In this document: positions 6,491 through 13,486 of the stretch, one piece after another
How positions within the stretch are numbered: position 1 is the first letter of the stretch
How the letters are laid out: each line of letters starts with the position of its first letter
Assembly (NCBI RefSeq): GCF_001646665.1
Contig: NZ_LWBU01000316.1
Span: forward strand, 1-32,898
DNA from: Streptomyces noursei
GTDB lineage: Bacteria > Actinomycetota > Actinomycetes > Streptomycetales > Streptomycetaceae
Direction of reading: 5' to 3'
DNA: 32,898 nucleotides
Made by a program: the position numbers and the translations under genes
The notes under the pieces: generated by a model
What the model saw: the letters and a program-made list of their open reading frames with translations, nothing else
What the model was told of the DNA's origin: nothing
Databases searched by the model: none

Positions 6491-8701
6491 TCAGGCGTTC
6501 GCCGGGGAGCTCGCCTTCGCGCTCACCAGGGCGTCCTGGGCGCTCTCCTCGACTTGCTCACGCAGGCGCTGGGCGGTCGGGCGGGAGACGGGCTCGTCGG
6601 ACAGGCCCGCCTCAGTGAGCGCGTCGCGGATCTCCGTCCACTGCGGGCGGCGCCCGAGCTCGGTGTAGAGGAGCCGGATACGGTCGTGGCGGCGCTCGGT
6701 GAGCGCGTCCCGCTCGCTGCGCGTGCGGGGGCTGTCCGCTCGGTGAGCGTCGTCCCCCTCCGCGTTGCGCTCACCGTGGTGAGCGCCCGAGGTGAGCGCC
6801 GGACGCTCACGCTCACCGTCGGCGTTCCCGGAGGCGAGCGCGCTCAGTTCCGGGTGAGCGTCGTGAGCGTCGCCGCTCTCCTCCGCCCGCTCGATGGTGT
6901 GAGCGTCATCGGGGGTGAGCGTGTCGGCGAGCGCGGCGGGCGCCGTACCGAGCTTGAGCGTCATCCGCTGCTCCAGCGGAGCCTTCCACCGCCACAGCAG
7001 ACCGTGCTCCTCGCGCAGCCGCGCTCGCAGCCAGGTCTCCTCCTGGAGGCGGGTGAGCGCCTCGTCGTAGGAGGTGATCTCCCACAGCACCATCCGGCGG
7101 CGCAGCCGGGCGGTGGGGATCGGGGCGAGAATCCAGCGGGATCGGCGCACCGTCTCCATCCGCTTCTTGCCGGTGACCGCGCCGATCCTCGTGGCGTACA
7201 CGTGGGAGGCGATCTCCGAGAAGACGACCCACAGCAACGTGAGGGCGGCGTGCCCCAGCCGGCCGCCGGGGGTTTCGGCGGCCTGCCAGTTCAGGTAGAC
7301 GGTCACCCCCGTCAGCGCGCGGGGCACCCAGCGGATCCAACGCAGCTCCATCCCCATTCGGATCAGGATCAGGTTGGCGCCGGTGAAGGCCGGGATCGCG
7401 ACGTCGATGCCGACCGGCAGCAGCCACGGCCACTCCCAGCCCCACCCCGTCGCCTTGGTCTCCAGCGCGGTGTAGGAGGAGAGCAGGCCGAGGGTGGAGA
7501 CGGTCGCGGCCGCCAGGACGATCGCGACGACCAGCACCAGCTCCTGCCCGGACAGCGGCGGCACCCCGCCGACGGGCCGGGCGTCGTTGCGGACCTTGCG
7601 TCGCTTGGCGCGCGACTCCGCCTTGATCTCCCGGCGGCGGGCCCGCTGCACGGTGCGCTGCGTCGCCGCCTCCAGGACCCGTTCGGCCTCGGCGCAGGCT
7701 CGCGCGGCGGCGGCCTGATCGGCCGCGGCCTTGGCCGCCGCCTCCCGGGCCGTCTTCGCGTCCGTATCGGCCTGCTCGCGCAGCCGGGCGACATCCTTGT
7801 CGGTGGCGACCCGCAGCTCCTCAGCCGAGGTGCGGGCGTCGTCCAGGGCACGCTCGGCGTCGGCGCGAAGGCCGGCCGCGGCCTTCTCGGCCCCGGCCCG
7901 CACCTGCGCGGCCTGGCCGTCCGCGCTCTCGCGCATCCGGTCGGCCTCGCCTCGCGCCCGCTCCAGGACCTGTTCGGCGTCGGTGGTGGCGCGGGAACGG
8001 GTCTCCGCCGCAGTGCGCTCCGCAGCCGCGAGCAGCTCGTTGCGCTTCGTCTCCGCGTCGGCGAGGACCTTGGCGGCGGCCTGCGCAGCCTGCGCCTGCA
8101 CCTCGTCAGCCTGCGCAGCCGCCGTGATAGTGACCTCCCCCGCCTTGCGGCGGGCGTCAGTGAGCAGCTGCTCGGCAGACGCCTTGGCCTCGACGAGGAC
8201 CTGGTCGGCGTTGCCGGACGCCGTCGCCGTGATGGTGTCGGCCTCCGCGCGGGCGTCGGCGAGCAGCTGCTCGGCCTTCGCTTCGGCATCGGCCAGGACC
8301 TGGTCGGCCTCGGCGGCCGCGCTGGTCGCCGCCTCCGTGCGGATCCGGTCGGCGCCGGCCGCCGCGTTAGCGAGAAGGCGGCCCTGCTCGGCCGCGGCCG
8401 CCTCGGTGATCGAGGCCGCCTCGGTCCGCGCGCCGTCCAGCAGTTCAGCGGCCCGCTGCTCGCCGTCGGTCAGGATGCGCGCGGCGTCGTCGGCGGCCAG
8501 GTCCCGAAGGTCGGCGGCGCGGTCGGCGGCGTCGGCCCAGACCGGCTCGGCCTCCTCGAACACCCGCGGCACGGTCTCCTCAGGAGCGGCGGCCTCGGCG
8601 GGGATGGTGGCCGGCGGCGTCGGCACCTTGGCACGTCCGGCGCCTCGGGGCTTCGCGGCCGGGGCGGGCTTCCGCCTGCGCCGGGTGGTGGTGCTGGCCA
8701 C
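6491..8701 (-). CDS. coiled-coil DUF2637 membrane protein, spread-protein-like
   Basis: A 736-aa protein. A basic Pro/Ala N-terminus (1-45) leads into a very long Ala/Glu/Asp-rich coiled coil with ADA-type repeats (about 50-365), then a DUF2637 domain with about four membrane helices (about 388-505; landmarks LVLVVAIVLAA, GWGWEWPWLLPVGIDV, LLWVVFSEIASHVYA). The C-terminus is charged and ends in a small helical domain (RRPQWTEIRDALTEAG) that looks DNA-binding. DUF2637 is typical of actinomycete plasmid spread/transfer loci. The GTG at 8701 has GAGAGGA upstream; a longer TTG start lacks support. About 14 copies of GTGAGCG or its complement lie in the 3' third. Probably a membrane partner of the FtsK/TraB-like ATPase. 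Confidence 0.8.
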   Translation of the reverse strand: MASTTTRRRRKPAPAAKPRGAGRAKVPTPPATIPAEAAAPEETVPRVFEEAEPVWADAADRAADLRDLAADDAARILTDGEQRAAELLDGARTEAASITEAAAAEQGRLLANAAAGADRIRTEAATSAAAEADQVLADAEAKAEQLLADARAEADTITATASGNADQVLVEAKASAEQLLTDARRKAGEVTITAAAQADEVQAQAAQAAAKVLADAETKRNELLAAAERTAAETRSRATTDAEQVLERARGEADRMRESADGQAAQVRAGAEKAAAGLRADAERALDDARTSAEELRVATDKDVARLREQADTDAKTAREAAAKAAADQAAAARACAEAERVLEAATQRTVQRARRREIKAESRAKRRKVRNDARPVGGVPPLSGQELVLVVAIVLAAATVSTLGLLSSYTALETKATGWGWEWPWLLPVGIDVAIPAFTGANLILIRMGMELRWIRWVPRALTGVTVYLNWQAAETPGGRLGHAALTLLWVVFSEIASHVYATRIGAVTGKKRMETVRRSRWILAPIPTARLRRRMVLWEITSYDEALTRLQEETWLRARLREEHGLLWRWKAPLEQRMTLKLGTAPAALADTLTPDDAHTIERAEESGDAHDAHPELSALASGNADGERERPALTSGAHHGERNAEGDDAHRADSPRTRSERDALTERRHDRIRLLYTELGRRPQWTEIRDALTEAGLSDEPVSRPTAQRLREQVEESAQDALVSAKASSPANA

Positions 8702-8776
8702 GGGGGTGTCCTCTCTTTCCGGCGCCTCGTGCAAGAGGTCACCGCGGGTCGGCGTCGGTCGGTAGGGTCGTGACCA

Positions 8777-8823
8777 GGCCCTCCGAGGCCCCGGCAGCTC
8801 TAATGCCAGGGACTCGGAGGGCC
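8777..8823 (-). terminator. long hairpin between the 121-aa and DUF2637 genes
   Basis: GGCCCTCCGAG (8777-8787) pairs perfectly with CTCGGAGGGCC (8813-8823), and the stem extends inward (GGCA with TGCC). It is placed after the 121-aa gene on the minus strand. Confidence 0.65.
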
Positions 8824-8842
8824 GTCAGCGTGGAGCAGGTGG

Positions 8843-9208
8843 TCAGCGCTGCTCAGGCAGCTCGGGCCGCTGGTTGGCGGTCGCGTGCTGCTGCGTGAGC
8901 CAGGCGATGGCGGCCGCCGTCATGCCGTCGGCCGCGCCGTCACTGTTCAGCGGCGCGCTGTCGATGTCGCGCATCGCGTCCACGGCAGGAAGCAGCCGCA
9001 TGTAGTCCCGGCCGGCGGCGTAGATCGGGCGGCCCGACGGGAGCGGCGTGAGGTCGTAGGTGACGCCGCCCACGCAGATCCGGTCGATCCGGCAGACGAA
9101 GGTGTGGCGGGACTGCCCGGTCCAGAACAGTTCCGGGTCGCGGTACAGGACGTACTGGCCCCGCTGGAACGTGACGGCGGGGGTGGTGCTCTGGGTGCTG
9201 TTACGCAC
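8843..9208 (-). CDS. hypothetical protein (121 aa)
   Basis: Not recognised. The GTG start (MRNSTQSTTP) has an AGGAG SD 5 nt upstream. Residues about 12-75 read like a small beta-rich fold (RGQYVLYRDPELFW, TFVCRIDRICVGGVTYDL, GRPIYAAGRDYMRLLP) and the rest is helical, ending in a Gln/Pro-rich tail. It lies between the DUF5999 gene and the DUF2637 gene, with its own downstream hairpin. Proteins of this size are common in Streptomyces plasmid-type clusters, but no function is apparent. Confidence 0.7.
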   Translation of the reverse strand: MRNSTQSTTPAVTFQRGQYVLYRDPELFWTGQSRHTFVCRIDRICVGGVTYDLTPLPSGRPIYAAGRDYMRLLPAVDAMRDIDSAPLNSDGAADGMTAAAIAWLTQQHATANQRPELPEQR

Positions 9209-9256
9209 GGCAACTCCTGGCGGCTCAGGTGGTCCGGACTGTCCGGCTCCCAGTCA

Positions 9257-9294
9257 CCGCCCGACCCGGCCGCCGAAGCGGTCGGTGCGGGCGG
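9257..9294 (-). terminator. hairpin after the DUF5999 gene
   Basis: CCGCCCG (9257-9263) pairs with CGGGCGG (9288-9294), with further partial pairing inside. It lies between the DUF5999 stop and the 121-aa start. Confidence 0.5.
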
Positions 9295-9306
9295 ATCAGG
9301 CAGCCG

Positions 9307-9561
9307 TCAGGCCAGGGCCGCGAGCGGCCGGTGCGGGGCGATGACCTGGCCGTCGGGGAGCAGCTCGCCAGTGTCCTCGAAGACCACGACGGCGTTGCAC
9401 AGCAGGCTCCAGCCCTGCTCCGGGTGAGCGGCCACGACGTGCGCGGCCTCCCGGTCCAGGCTGTCGGCGGTCGGGCACGTGGGGTTGTGCGTGCACAGCG
9501 AGTCCGGCAGCCGGGTGGTGCCGACGGTCGTCGCGGTGTCGAGCGGGGTGCTGCTACGCAT
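9307..9561 (-). CDS. DUF5999 family protein (84 aa)
   Basis: An 84-aa protein matching the actinomycete DUF5999 pattern, recognised from memory: CTHNPTCPTADSLDREAAHV, then HPEQGWSLLCNAVVVFEDTG, then LLPDGQVIAPHRPL. Three Cys (CTHNPTC and LLC) could bind metal. The annotated ATG has TAGGAG 6 nt upstream; the extra N-terminal residues (MRSSTPLDTATTVGTTRLPDS) are somewhat longer than the family core. The biochemical role of DUF5999 is unknown. It often lies near WhiB-like genes in Streptomyces, as it does here. Confidence 0.85.
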   Translation of the reverse strand: MRSSTPLDTATTVGTTRLPDSLCTHNPTCPTADSLDREAAHVVAAHPEQGWSLLCNAVVVFEDTGELLPDGQVIAPHRPLAALA

Positions 9562-9615
9562 GGGCTCTCCTACAGGGGAAGCCCGAGATGGTCTCCCGGG
9601 CTGGAGGCGTGCGGA

Positions 9616-9648
9616 AGGCCAGCCGCCCGTCCTGCGGGCGACCGGCCT
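9616..9648 (-). terminator. hairpin after the 58-aa gene
   Basis: AGGCCAGCCGCCCG (9616-9629) pairs with CGGGCGACCGGCCT (9635-9648) with two imperfect positions. It is downstream of the 58-aa gene on the minus strand. Confidence 0.5.
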
Positions 9649-9699
9649 GGTCGAACAGGCCCGGCGGGTGGGGAGTTGGGTCTCCGTCCCGCCGGGCGG

Positions 9700-9876
9700 T
9701 CAGCCTCGCCGCTTCTTCTGCTGGGCGACGTAGGCGTCCTGGAGCCGGGCGAACGACTCGTACAGGCCCTGGCCAGCGGCGCACCGCGCGCCGGGCGAGC
9801 ACCTGGTGCAGGTCTCGCCGTGCGCGCGGCTGGCAGCCGCGGCCCTCATGTAGCGGTCGTACAGCGACTCAGCCAC
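9700..9876 (-). CDS. small Cys-containing protein (58 aa)
   Basis: A 58-aa protein read from a GTG that overlaps the preceding 28-aa ORF by 8 nt. It begins VAESLYDRYMRAAAAS and contains CTRCSPGARC (Cys 23, 26 and 32), then LYESFARLQDAYVAQQ and a basic end. I recall similar short proteins with a CxxC...C core and a SFARLQDAY segment in other Streptomyces plasmid-like loci, but no named family. The three Cys could bind zinc. Lack of a clear SD fits translational coupling to the upstream mini-gene. Confidence 0.6.
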   Translation of the reverse strand: MAESLYDRYMRAAAASRAHGETCTRCSPGARCAAGQGLYESFARLQDAYVAQQKKRRG

Positions 9877-9955
9877 GCGAGCGCCGGCCGAAGTCGTGAT
9901 CGGAGTTGGTCCGGCGGAGGTCGTCCTCCAAGCGCTTGTGGTCGGCGTCCGTCAT
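9869..9955 (-). CDS. micro-protein (28 aa)
   Basis: A 28-aa ORF, MTDADHKRLEDDLRRTNSDH followed by DFGRRSRG. Its ATG overlaps the WhiB stop (ATGA) and its own stop overlaps the next gene by 8 nt. GAAGGTG upstream can act as SD. It is charged and helical, and not recognised. The unbroken chain of overlaps on both sides argues that it is translated. Confidence 0.5.
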   Translation of the reverse strand: MTDADHKRLEDDLRRTNSDHDFGRRSRG

Positions 9956-10224
9956 GCCGTCACCTTCGCGTTCCGGGCCCGGTTCCGGGCGCCGCGGCGC
10001 TTCATGGCCCGCCGCTCGTCCTCGGACAGCCCGCCCCACACGCCGTCGTCCTGGCCGGACTCCAGCGCCCACTGCAGGCACTGCTCCATGACCGGGCAGC
10101 GGCGGCACACCGACTTCGCCTCCTCAATCTGTAGGAGCGCCGGGCCGGTGTTGCCGATCGGGAAGAACAGCTCCGGGTCCTCTTCGCGGCAGACCGCGTT
10201 GTGACGCCAGTCCATGCCGGTCAC
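9952..10224 (-). CDS. WhiB-like iron-sulfur transcription factor
   Basis: A 90-aa WhiB-family (Wbl) protein. The four cluster-binding cysteines are C12, C40, C43 and C49 (C-x27-C-x2-C-x5-C), followed by the turn motif GVWGG (about 61-65) and a basic C-terminal DNA-binding tail (RRAMKRRGARNRARN). Wbl proteins carry a 4Fe-4S cluster and act with the principal sigma factor. The GTG start at 10224 overlaps the stop of the 27-aa ORF; an ATG three codons later (MDWRHN) is also possible. The stop overlaps the ATG of the 28-aa ORF. It probably regulates this element. It is not assigned to whiA-D or wblA by sequence. Confidence 0.92.
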   Translation of the reverse strand: MTGMDWRHNAVCREEDPELFFPIGNTGPALLQIEEAKSVCRRCPVMEQCLQWALESGQDDGVWGGLSEDERRAMKRRGARNRARNAKVTA

Positions 10225-10304
10225 CGCCCCTCGCGGACGCGGCGCAGGGCCTCGTCCATGATCGGGTCGGAGTCGCCGTCGTTCCGTGCGATGCTGGTAG
10301 GCAT
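10221..10304 (-). CDS. micro-protein upstream of whiB-like gene (27 aa)
   Basis: A 27-aa ORF starting MPTSIARNDGDSDPIMDEAL, with TTGGAG 6 nt before the ATG. Its stop TGA overlaps the WhiB GTG start by 4 nt. It may be a leader peptide that couples translation to the regulator. Not recognised. Confidence 0.5.
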   Translation of the reverse strand: MPTSIARNDGDSDPIMDEALRRVREGR

Positions 10305-10325
10305 CAGGTCTCCAATCGGGTCCTG

Positions 10326-10429
10326 GACAGCCCCGGGGGTCTCAAGTCGCCGGGGCTGTCGCCGTATTGGCTGTCGTACGAGCAGCCACGGCCCCGGCCA
10401 CCCCGTCAGAGGGGCGGCCGGGGCCGTGG
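10326..10429 (-). terminator. two GC hairpins after the 202-aa gene
   Basis: CCACGGCCCCGGCC/GGCCGGGGCCGTGG (10386-10429) is a perfect 14-bp stem with extra inner pairing, and GACAGCCCCGG/CCGGGGCTGTC (10326-10360) is a perfect 11-bp stem. Together they separate the 202-aa gene from the WhiB cassette. Confidence 0.7.
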
Positions 10430-10447
10430 TCGTTCGTCCGAAGCGGA

Positions 10448-11056
10448 TCAGCTCGCGCGGCGCTCGGGGTGCAGCGTCTTGAGCGGCACCGGCGGCGCGC
10501 CCAGCGGCGCGTCACCGTCGGGCAGCTGCGCGCGACGGGTGTCGGTGTCGCGGACCGCCGACGCGGTCGCCGCCCACTGCTTCTTGCGCAGCAGCCACAG
10601 GGGGCGACCGTCGCCGGGCTCGTCACCGGCCGGCGCCTGCTTCTGTGCGGCGATCTGGCTGACGGCCGGGGCGACCGCGACCTTGGGCTTGCGCCGCACG
10701 GTGGTCCTGCGGCGGTGACCGGTCTCCGCGTGACCGCCTTCCAGGCGCTCCTGCCACTTCTTCACCGACACGTCGACCGTGACCAAGCGGTTGCTGCCCA
10801 GGCGGCAGCGGACGGCCGGGGCCTCGAACGCGCGGCCGGTGTCGTGCGGAACCACCTTGGGGTTTTTGGTCTGGAGGCCGGTGATCGGCACCCACGTCTC
10901 GCAGTCGGGGCAGACCAGCGACGCGCAGGCGGGGCGCAGGTCGTACTGGTTGGGCTTGAGGGTGGAGAGGGCGAGCGCGGGGCGGGCGCTGACGGTACGG
11001 GAGCGGGTCCGGCTCTTCCGGGGGCGGGCGGTGCGCTCAAGGGTCGAAGCAGACAT
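10448..11056 (-). CDS. hypothetical protein with CPDC motif (202 aa)
   Basis: Not assigned. The 202-aa basic protein begins MSASTLERTA with a GAGGAG SD. A conserved-looking core (about 35-105) holds ACASLVCPDCETWVPITGLQ and HDTGRAFEAPAVRCRLG, with Cys at about 44, 49, 52 and 83, suggestive of a zinc site. The C-terminal half is Ala/Pro/Arg-rich with LWLLRKKQWAA. It is the first gene of the minus-strand run and is divergent from the GntR regulator. Part of a spacer in array A closely resembles the DNA encoding the CPDC segment. Confidence 0.7.
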   Translation of the reverse strand: MSASTLERTARPRKSRTRSRTVSARPALALSTLKPNQYDLRPACASLVCPDCETWVPITGLQTKNPKVVPHDTGRAFEAPAVRCRLGSNRLVTVDVSVKKWQERLEGGHAETGHRRRTTVRRKPKVAVAPAVSQIAAQKQAPAGDEPGDGRPLWLLRKKQWAATASAVRDTDTRRAQLPDGDAPLGAPPVPLKTLHPERRAS

Positions 11057-11326
11057 CGGAACTCCTCATGGACGGAGTGGCGGGGCGCGGGTCGCGATGC
11101 TCTCTCCGCCCTCCAGGCCGCACGGCACAAGGCCGGCGTCCCGCAGGACAGACAGCGCACAGCGCTGCGACGTGCAAGCAGTTGTCGTGCCGTCAGGCTC
11201 CGGGGGAGTTCGATGGTGCTCTCGCGTCCCGGGCGAACCCGAGAACTACCCCGCCGCCCCGAAGGGCGGACGACTGCTGCGGTCTTGCGGTAACACAGGG
11301 GGCGTAACCCCTGCTCAACGGAGCGT
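11057..11326 (-). promoter_or_regulatory. upstream region of the 202-aa gene, possible promoter
   Basis: No convincing gene lies in these 270 bases; a Cys-containing minus-strand frame overlaps the 202-aa gene but lacks a start. On the minus strand TTGAGC (11313-11318) is 17 nt from TGTTAC (11290-11295), a weak promoter-like pair. It would place the transcript start next to the GntR-type operator. The leader would be over 200 nt long. Confidence 0.3.
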
Positions 11327-11441
11327 TAGAGCTATCGCTATTGCCTAGTAGAGGCCACGGCGGGCCATCGAGTCAATAGCGATAGCTCTATTGATGTCGA
11401 TCGGTTGTCGCACATCGCCGCCTGATAGAGCTAGCCCTAGA
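11327..11441. promoter_or_regulatory. GntR-type operators between divergent genes
   Basis: TAGAGCTATCGCTATTG (11327-11343) recurs as its exact reverse complement at 11374-11390, giving 17-bp inverted arms 30 bp apart. A third, partial copy (TAGAGCTAGCCCTAGAA) spans 11426-11442 and overlaps a possible -10, TAGAAT (11438-11443), of the GntR gene. The arrangement suits autoregulation and control of the divergent minus-strand module. Confidence 0.7.
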
Positions 11442-11477
11442 ATCAGATCCCGCGCAGCACTCTGAAAGGTGGCTCCG

Positions 11478-12269
11478 ATGCCCGTCTCGTATCGCGACAT
11501 CGCCGCTGACCTGCGACAGCAGATCAGCGAGGGGCGATACATGCCGGGCGACAAGCTGCCGATGCTCACCGAGCTCCAAGCTCAGTACGGCGCTGGCTAC
11601 CAGACTGTGCGAAGCGCCATCTCGCTCCTGGAACAAGAGGGTCTGGTCGTCGCGGTGCGCCGCCGAGGGACCATCGTGCGAGAGCGCCCTGAGAAGCGGC
11701 GCATTACCCGGTCCCGTCAGGTCTTCCGCGATGAGATCGGTTACTACTTCGATCCGACTGCCCAGCCGTGGGTAGCCTTGGTGCCGCCCACCCTGCGCTG
11801 GGGCATCGTGCCGGTTGATCTCGCTGGCCTCATGGGCCTCCCTACCGGGTCCGAAGTCCTCGTTCGTGACCGCGTGATGGGCGACCCCGAGAGCAGAAAG
11901 CCGAAGCAGTTGGCGACCAGTTATCTTCCGGCCGACCTCGCTCGAGGAACTCGGCTCGCGGAGGCCGACACGGGGCACGGAGGCATCTATGACCGCCTGG
12001 AGGAGATGGGCCACCGCCCCCTCCGCTGGAGCGAAGGTGTCTCCGCCCGGATGCCCTCGCCCGAAGAGGCGGAGGCGCTGAACCTCCCAGCAGACGTTGG
12101 TGTTCCGCTCCTGCGTGTCGTACGAGTCACGACCAGCGCCAACGGCGAGGTCGTCGAGCTGAACGACACCCGGATGAGCGCCGAGGAGTTCGAGATCGGC
12201 TACTCCATCCGACGCCACGCGAGTGCCCGACTCGCTGATGACGACGGAGATGCTGACGACGACCGCTGA
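11478..12269 (+). CDS. GntR family regulator, HutC/UTRA subfamily
   Basis: A 263-aa regulator. Residues 1-68 form the GntR winged helix (YRDIAADLRQQISEGRYMPG, LPMLTELQAQYGAGYQTVRS, then the wing RRRGTIVRE). About 90-245 is a UTRA effector-binding domain typical of HutC-type members. The acidic tail ADDDGDADDDR ends it. The ATG at 11478 is preferred because GAAAGGTGG sits 6 nt upstream; a GTG 9 nt earlier overlaps that SD. Actinomycete plasmids commonly use this subfamily as Kor repressors of transfer genes. It sits beside inverted-repeat operators and is divergent from the transfer module, so it is the likely repressor. Confidence 0.9.
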   Translation: MPVSYRDIAADLRQQISEGRYMPGDKLPMLTELQAQYGAGYQTVRSAISLLEQEGLVVAVRRRGTIVRERPEKRRITRSRQVFRDEIGYYFDPTAQPWVALVPPTLRWGIVPVDLAGLMGLPTGSEVLVRDRVMGDPESRKPKQLATSYLPADLARGTRLAEADTGHGGIYDRLEEMGHRPLRWSEGVSARMPSPEEAEALNLPADVGVPLLRVVRVTTSANGEVVELNDTRMSAEEFEIGYSIRRHASARLADDDGDADDDR

Positions 12270-12371
12270 TAGCACCTCACGTGCCATGGTGTCCCTCCCG
12301 TCGGATGATCTCGTGAGGGCCATCACACTCGGGCCAGGCGGGACGAACCATCACAAGGGCTTGTCCAAGCC

Positions 12372-12441
12372 TGTACGCACCGCCATTCACACGTTTTCAG
12401 CATCCGCGTACACATGCGATCTGCGGCCTGAGCCCTAGGCT
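12372..12441 (+). promoter_or_regulatory. probable leaderless promoter and inverted repeat
   Basis: A -10 hexamer TAGGCT (12436-12441) ends 7 nt before the ATG at 12449, and no SD is present, the classic streptomycete leaderless arrangement. Upstream, TGTACGC (12372-12378) and GCGTACA (12406-12412) are exact inverted arms with centres 34 bp apart, a possible operator for the XRE domain of the gene itself. Confidence 0.5.
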
Positions 12442-12448
12442 CGCGGCC

Positions 12449-13486
12449 ATGACGATGACGGAGGGGCAGAGGGTGGGGAAGCAGCGAGCTGGGTGGAGGC
12501 CGGACCGGCTGCGGAAGCAGCGCGAGGCCCACGGCCTGACCTTGGAGAAGGCCGGCGAGCGACTCCGAGAAGTCGCTGAGCGAGCCAAGCTCAAGGGCAT
12601 TCCCGCTGCGAACCCCCAGACGTTGTGGCAGCACGAGCAGGGGGAGGTCTACCCGGGCCCGCACTACCGGCGTGCCTACTGCCTGCTCTACCGCGCGACC
12701 GAGCCGGACCTCGGGTTCCGTGCCGCGCTGCCGGGAGAGGAGACGTCTTTCAAGCTCACGCCGATGGACGACCGCCTCAACGGCTCGCACGTCTTGGCTG
12801 TTGAGCGAGCCATTCATCGCATCGCTCCGGGCTCGGACGAAGTCGACCACTTCGACTTGCAGCAGCGGATCATCGACGCGTGGAAGCGCCGACACACGGG
12901 CGGCGACCCTCACCGTCCTGTACTCATCCTGGTCGGCGGCTTCGCAGGCAGCGGCAAGACCGAGCTCGCCCGCTTCTTCGTTCAGCTCACCGGCTGGCCT
13001 CTACTCGACAAGGACCCGCTCACCCGCCCGCTCGTGGAGCGCCTCCTAATCGCGCTGGGCGGTGACGCGAACGACCGGCACACCGAGCTCTACCGCGAGA
13101 AGGTCCGGCCCGTGGAGTACGACTGCCTGATGCAGTCGGCCATGGCCAACGTCAAGTGCGGCATCTCCACCGTGCTCACCGCGCCGTTTATCTCAGAGAT
13201 GACCGACCCGGACTGGATGCAGCGCCTGGCCAACCGCGCGGGCTCGATGGGCGTCGACGTCTTCCCGGTGTGGGTGCGCTGCGACGAAGAGTCGATGCGC
13301 GAGTACATCGGATTCCGCTCAGCAGCCCGGGACGCGTGGAAGCTCCAGCGGTGGGACGAGTACATGGCCACGATCGACCTCGAGCTGCGCCCGGCGGTGC
13401 CGCACCTAATCGTCGACAACCGGCTGGGGACTGCGGTGACGCTGGCGGACCAGGCCCGGCAAGCGATGGGGGCGATGTACGCGTGA
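12449..13486 (+). CDS. XRE-HTH fused to AAA/P-loop ATPase (345 aa)
   Basis: A 345-aa two-domain protein. The N-terminal part (about 15-95) resembles an XRE helix-turn-helix (RPDRLRKQREAHGLTLEKAG, then QTLWQHEQG). A P-loop NTPase follows, with Walker A GGFAGSGKT (163-171) and a kinase-like layout (LLDKDPLTRPLVERLL). Fold and size suggest a zeta-toxin/nucleoside-kinase-like ATPase with DNA-binding control. The GTGA overlap with the next gene implies joint expression. The transcript appears leaderless. It may be a self-regulated defence or phosphometabolite enzyme; the substrate is unknown. Confidence 0.8.
   Translation: MTMTEGQRVGKQRAGWRPDRLRKQREAHGLTLEKAGERLREVAERAKLKGIPAANPQTLWQHEQGEVYPGPHYRRAYCLLYRATEPDLGFRAALPGEETSFKLTPMDDRLNGSHVLAVERAIHRIAPGSDEVDHFDLQQRIIDAWKRRHTGGDPHRPVLILVGGFAGSGKTELARFFVQLTGWPLLDKDPLTRPLVERLLIALGGDANDRHTELYREKVRPVEYDCLMQSAMANVKCGISTVLTAPFISEMTDPDWMQRLANRAGSMGVDVFPVWVRCDEESMREYIGFRSAARDAWKLQRWDEYMATIDLELRPAVPHLIVDNRLGTAVTLADQARQAMGAMYA

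Larger units (their letters stand above)
18..11056 (-). mobile_element. putative conjugative transfer module
   Basis: About fifteen genes on the minus strand form one unit: an FtsK/TraB-like ATPase with membrane segments, a DUF2637 (spread-protein-like) membrane protein, a WhiB regulator, a DUF5999 protein and many small ORFs, with a divergent GntR/UTRA regulator at the upstream end. Actinomycete plasmids and integrative elements transfer double-stranded DNA with a single FtsK-like ATPase helped by small spread (Spd) proteins and a GntR (Kor) repressor, and this layout fits. Transfer function is inferred from composition. No integrase, relaxase or attachment site was found in the window. Confidence 0.5.

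Noticed and set aside
11057..11220. Cys-containing minus-strand frame upstream of the 202-aa gene
   Set aside because: No usable start codon or SD, and it runs out of frame into the 202-aa gene.
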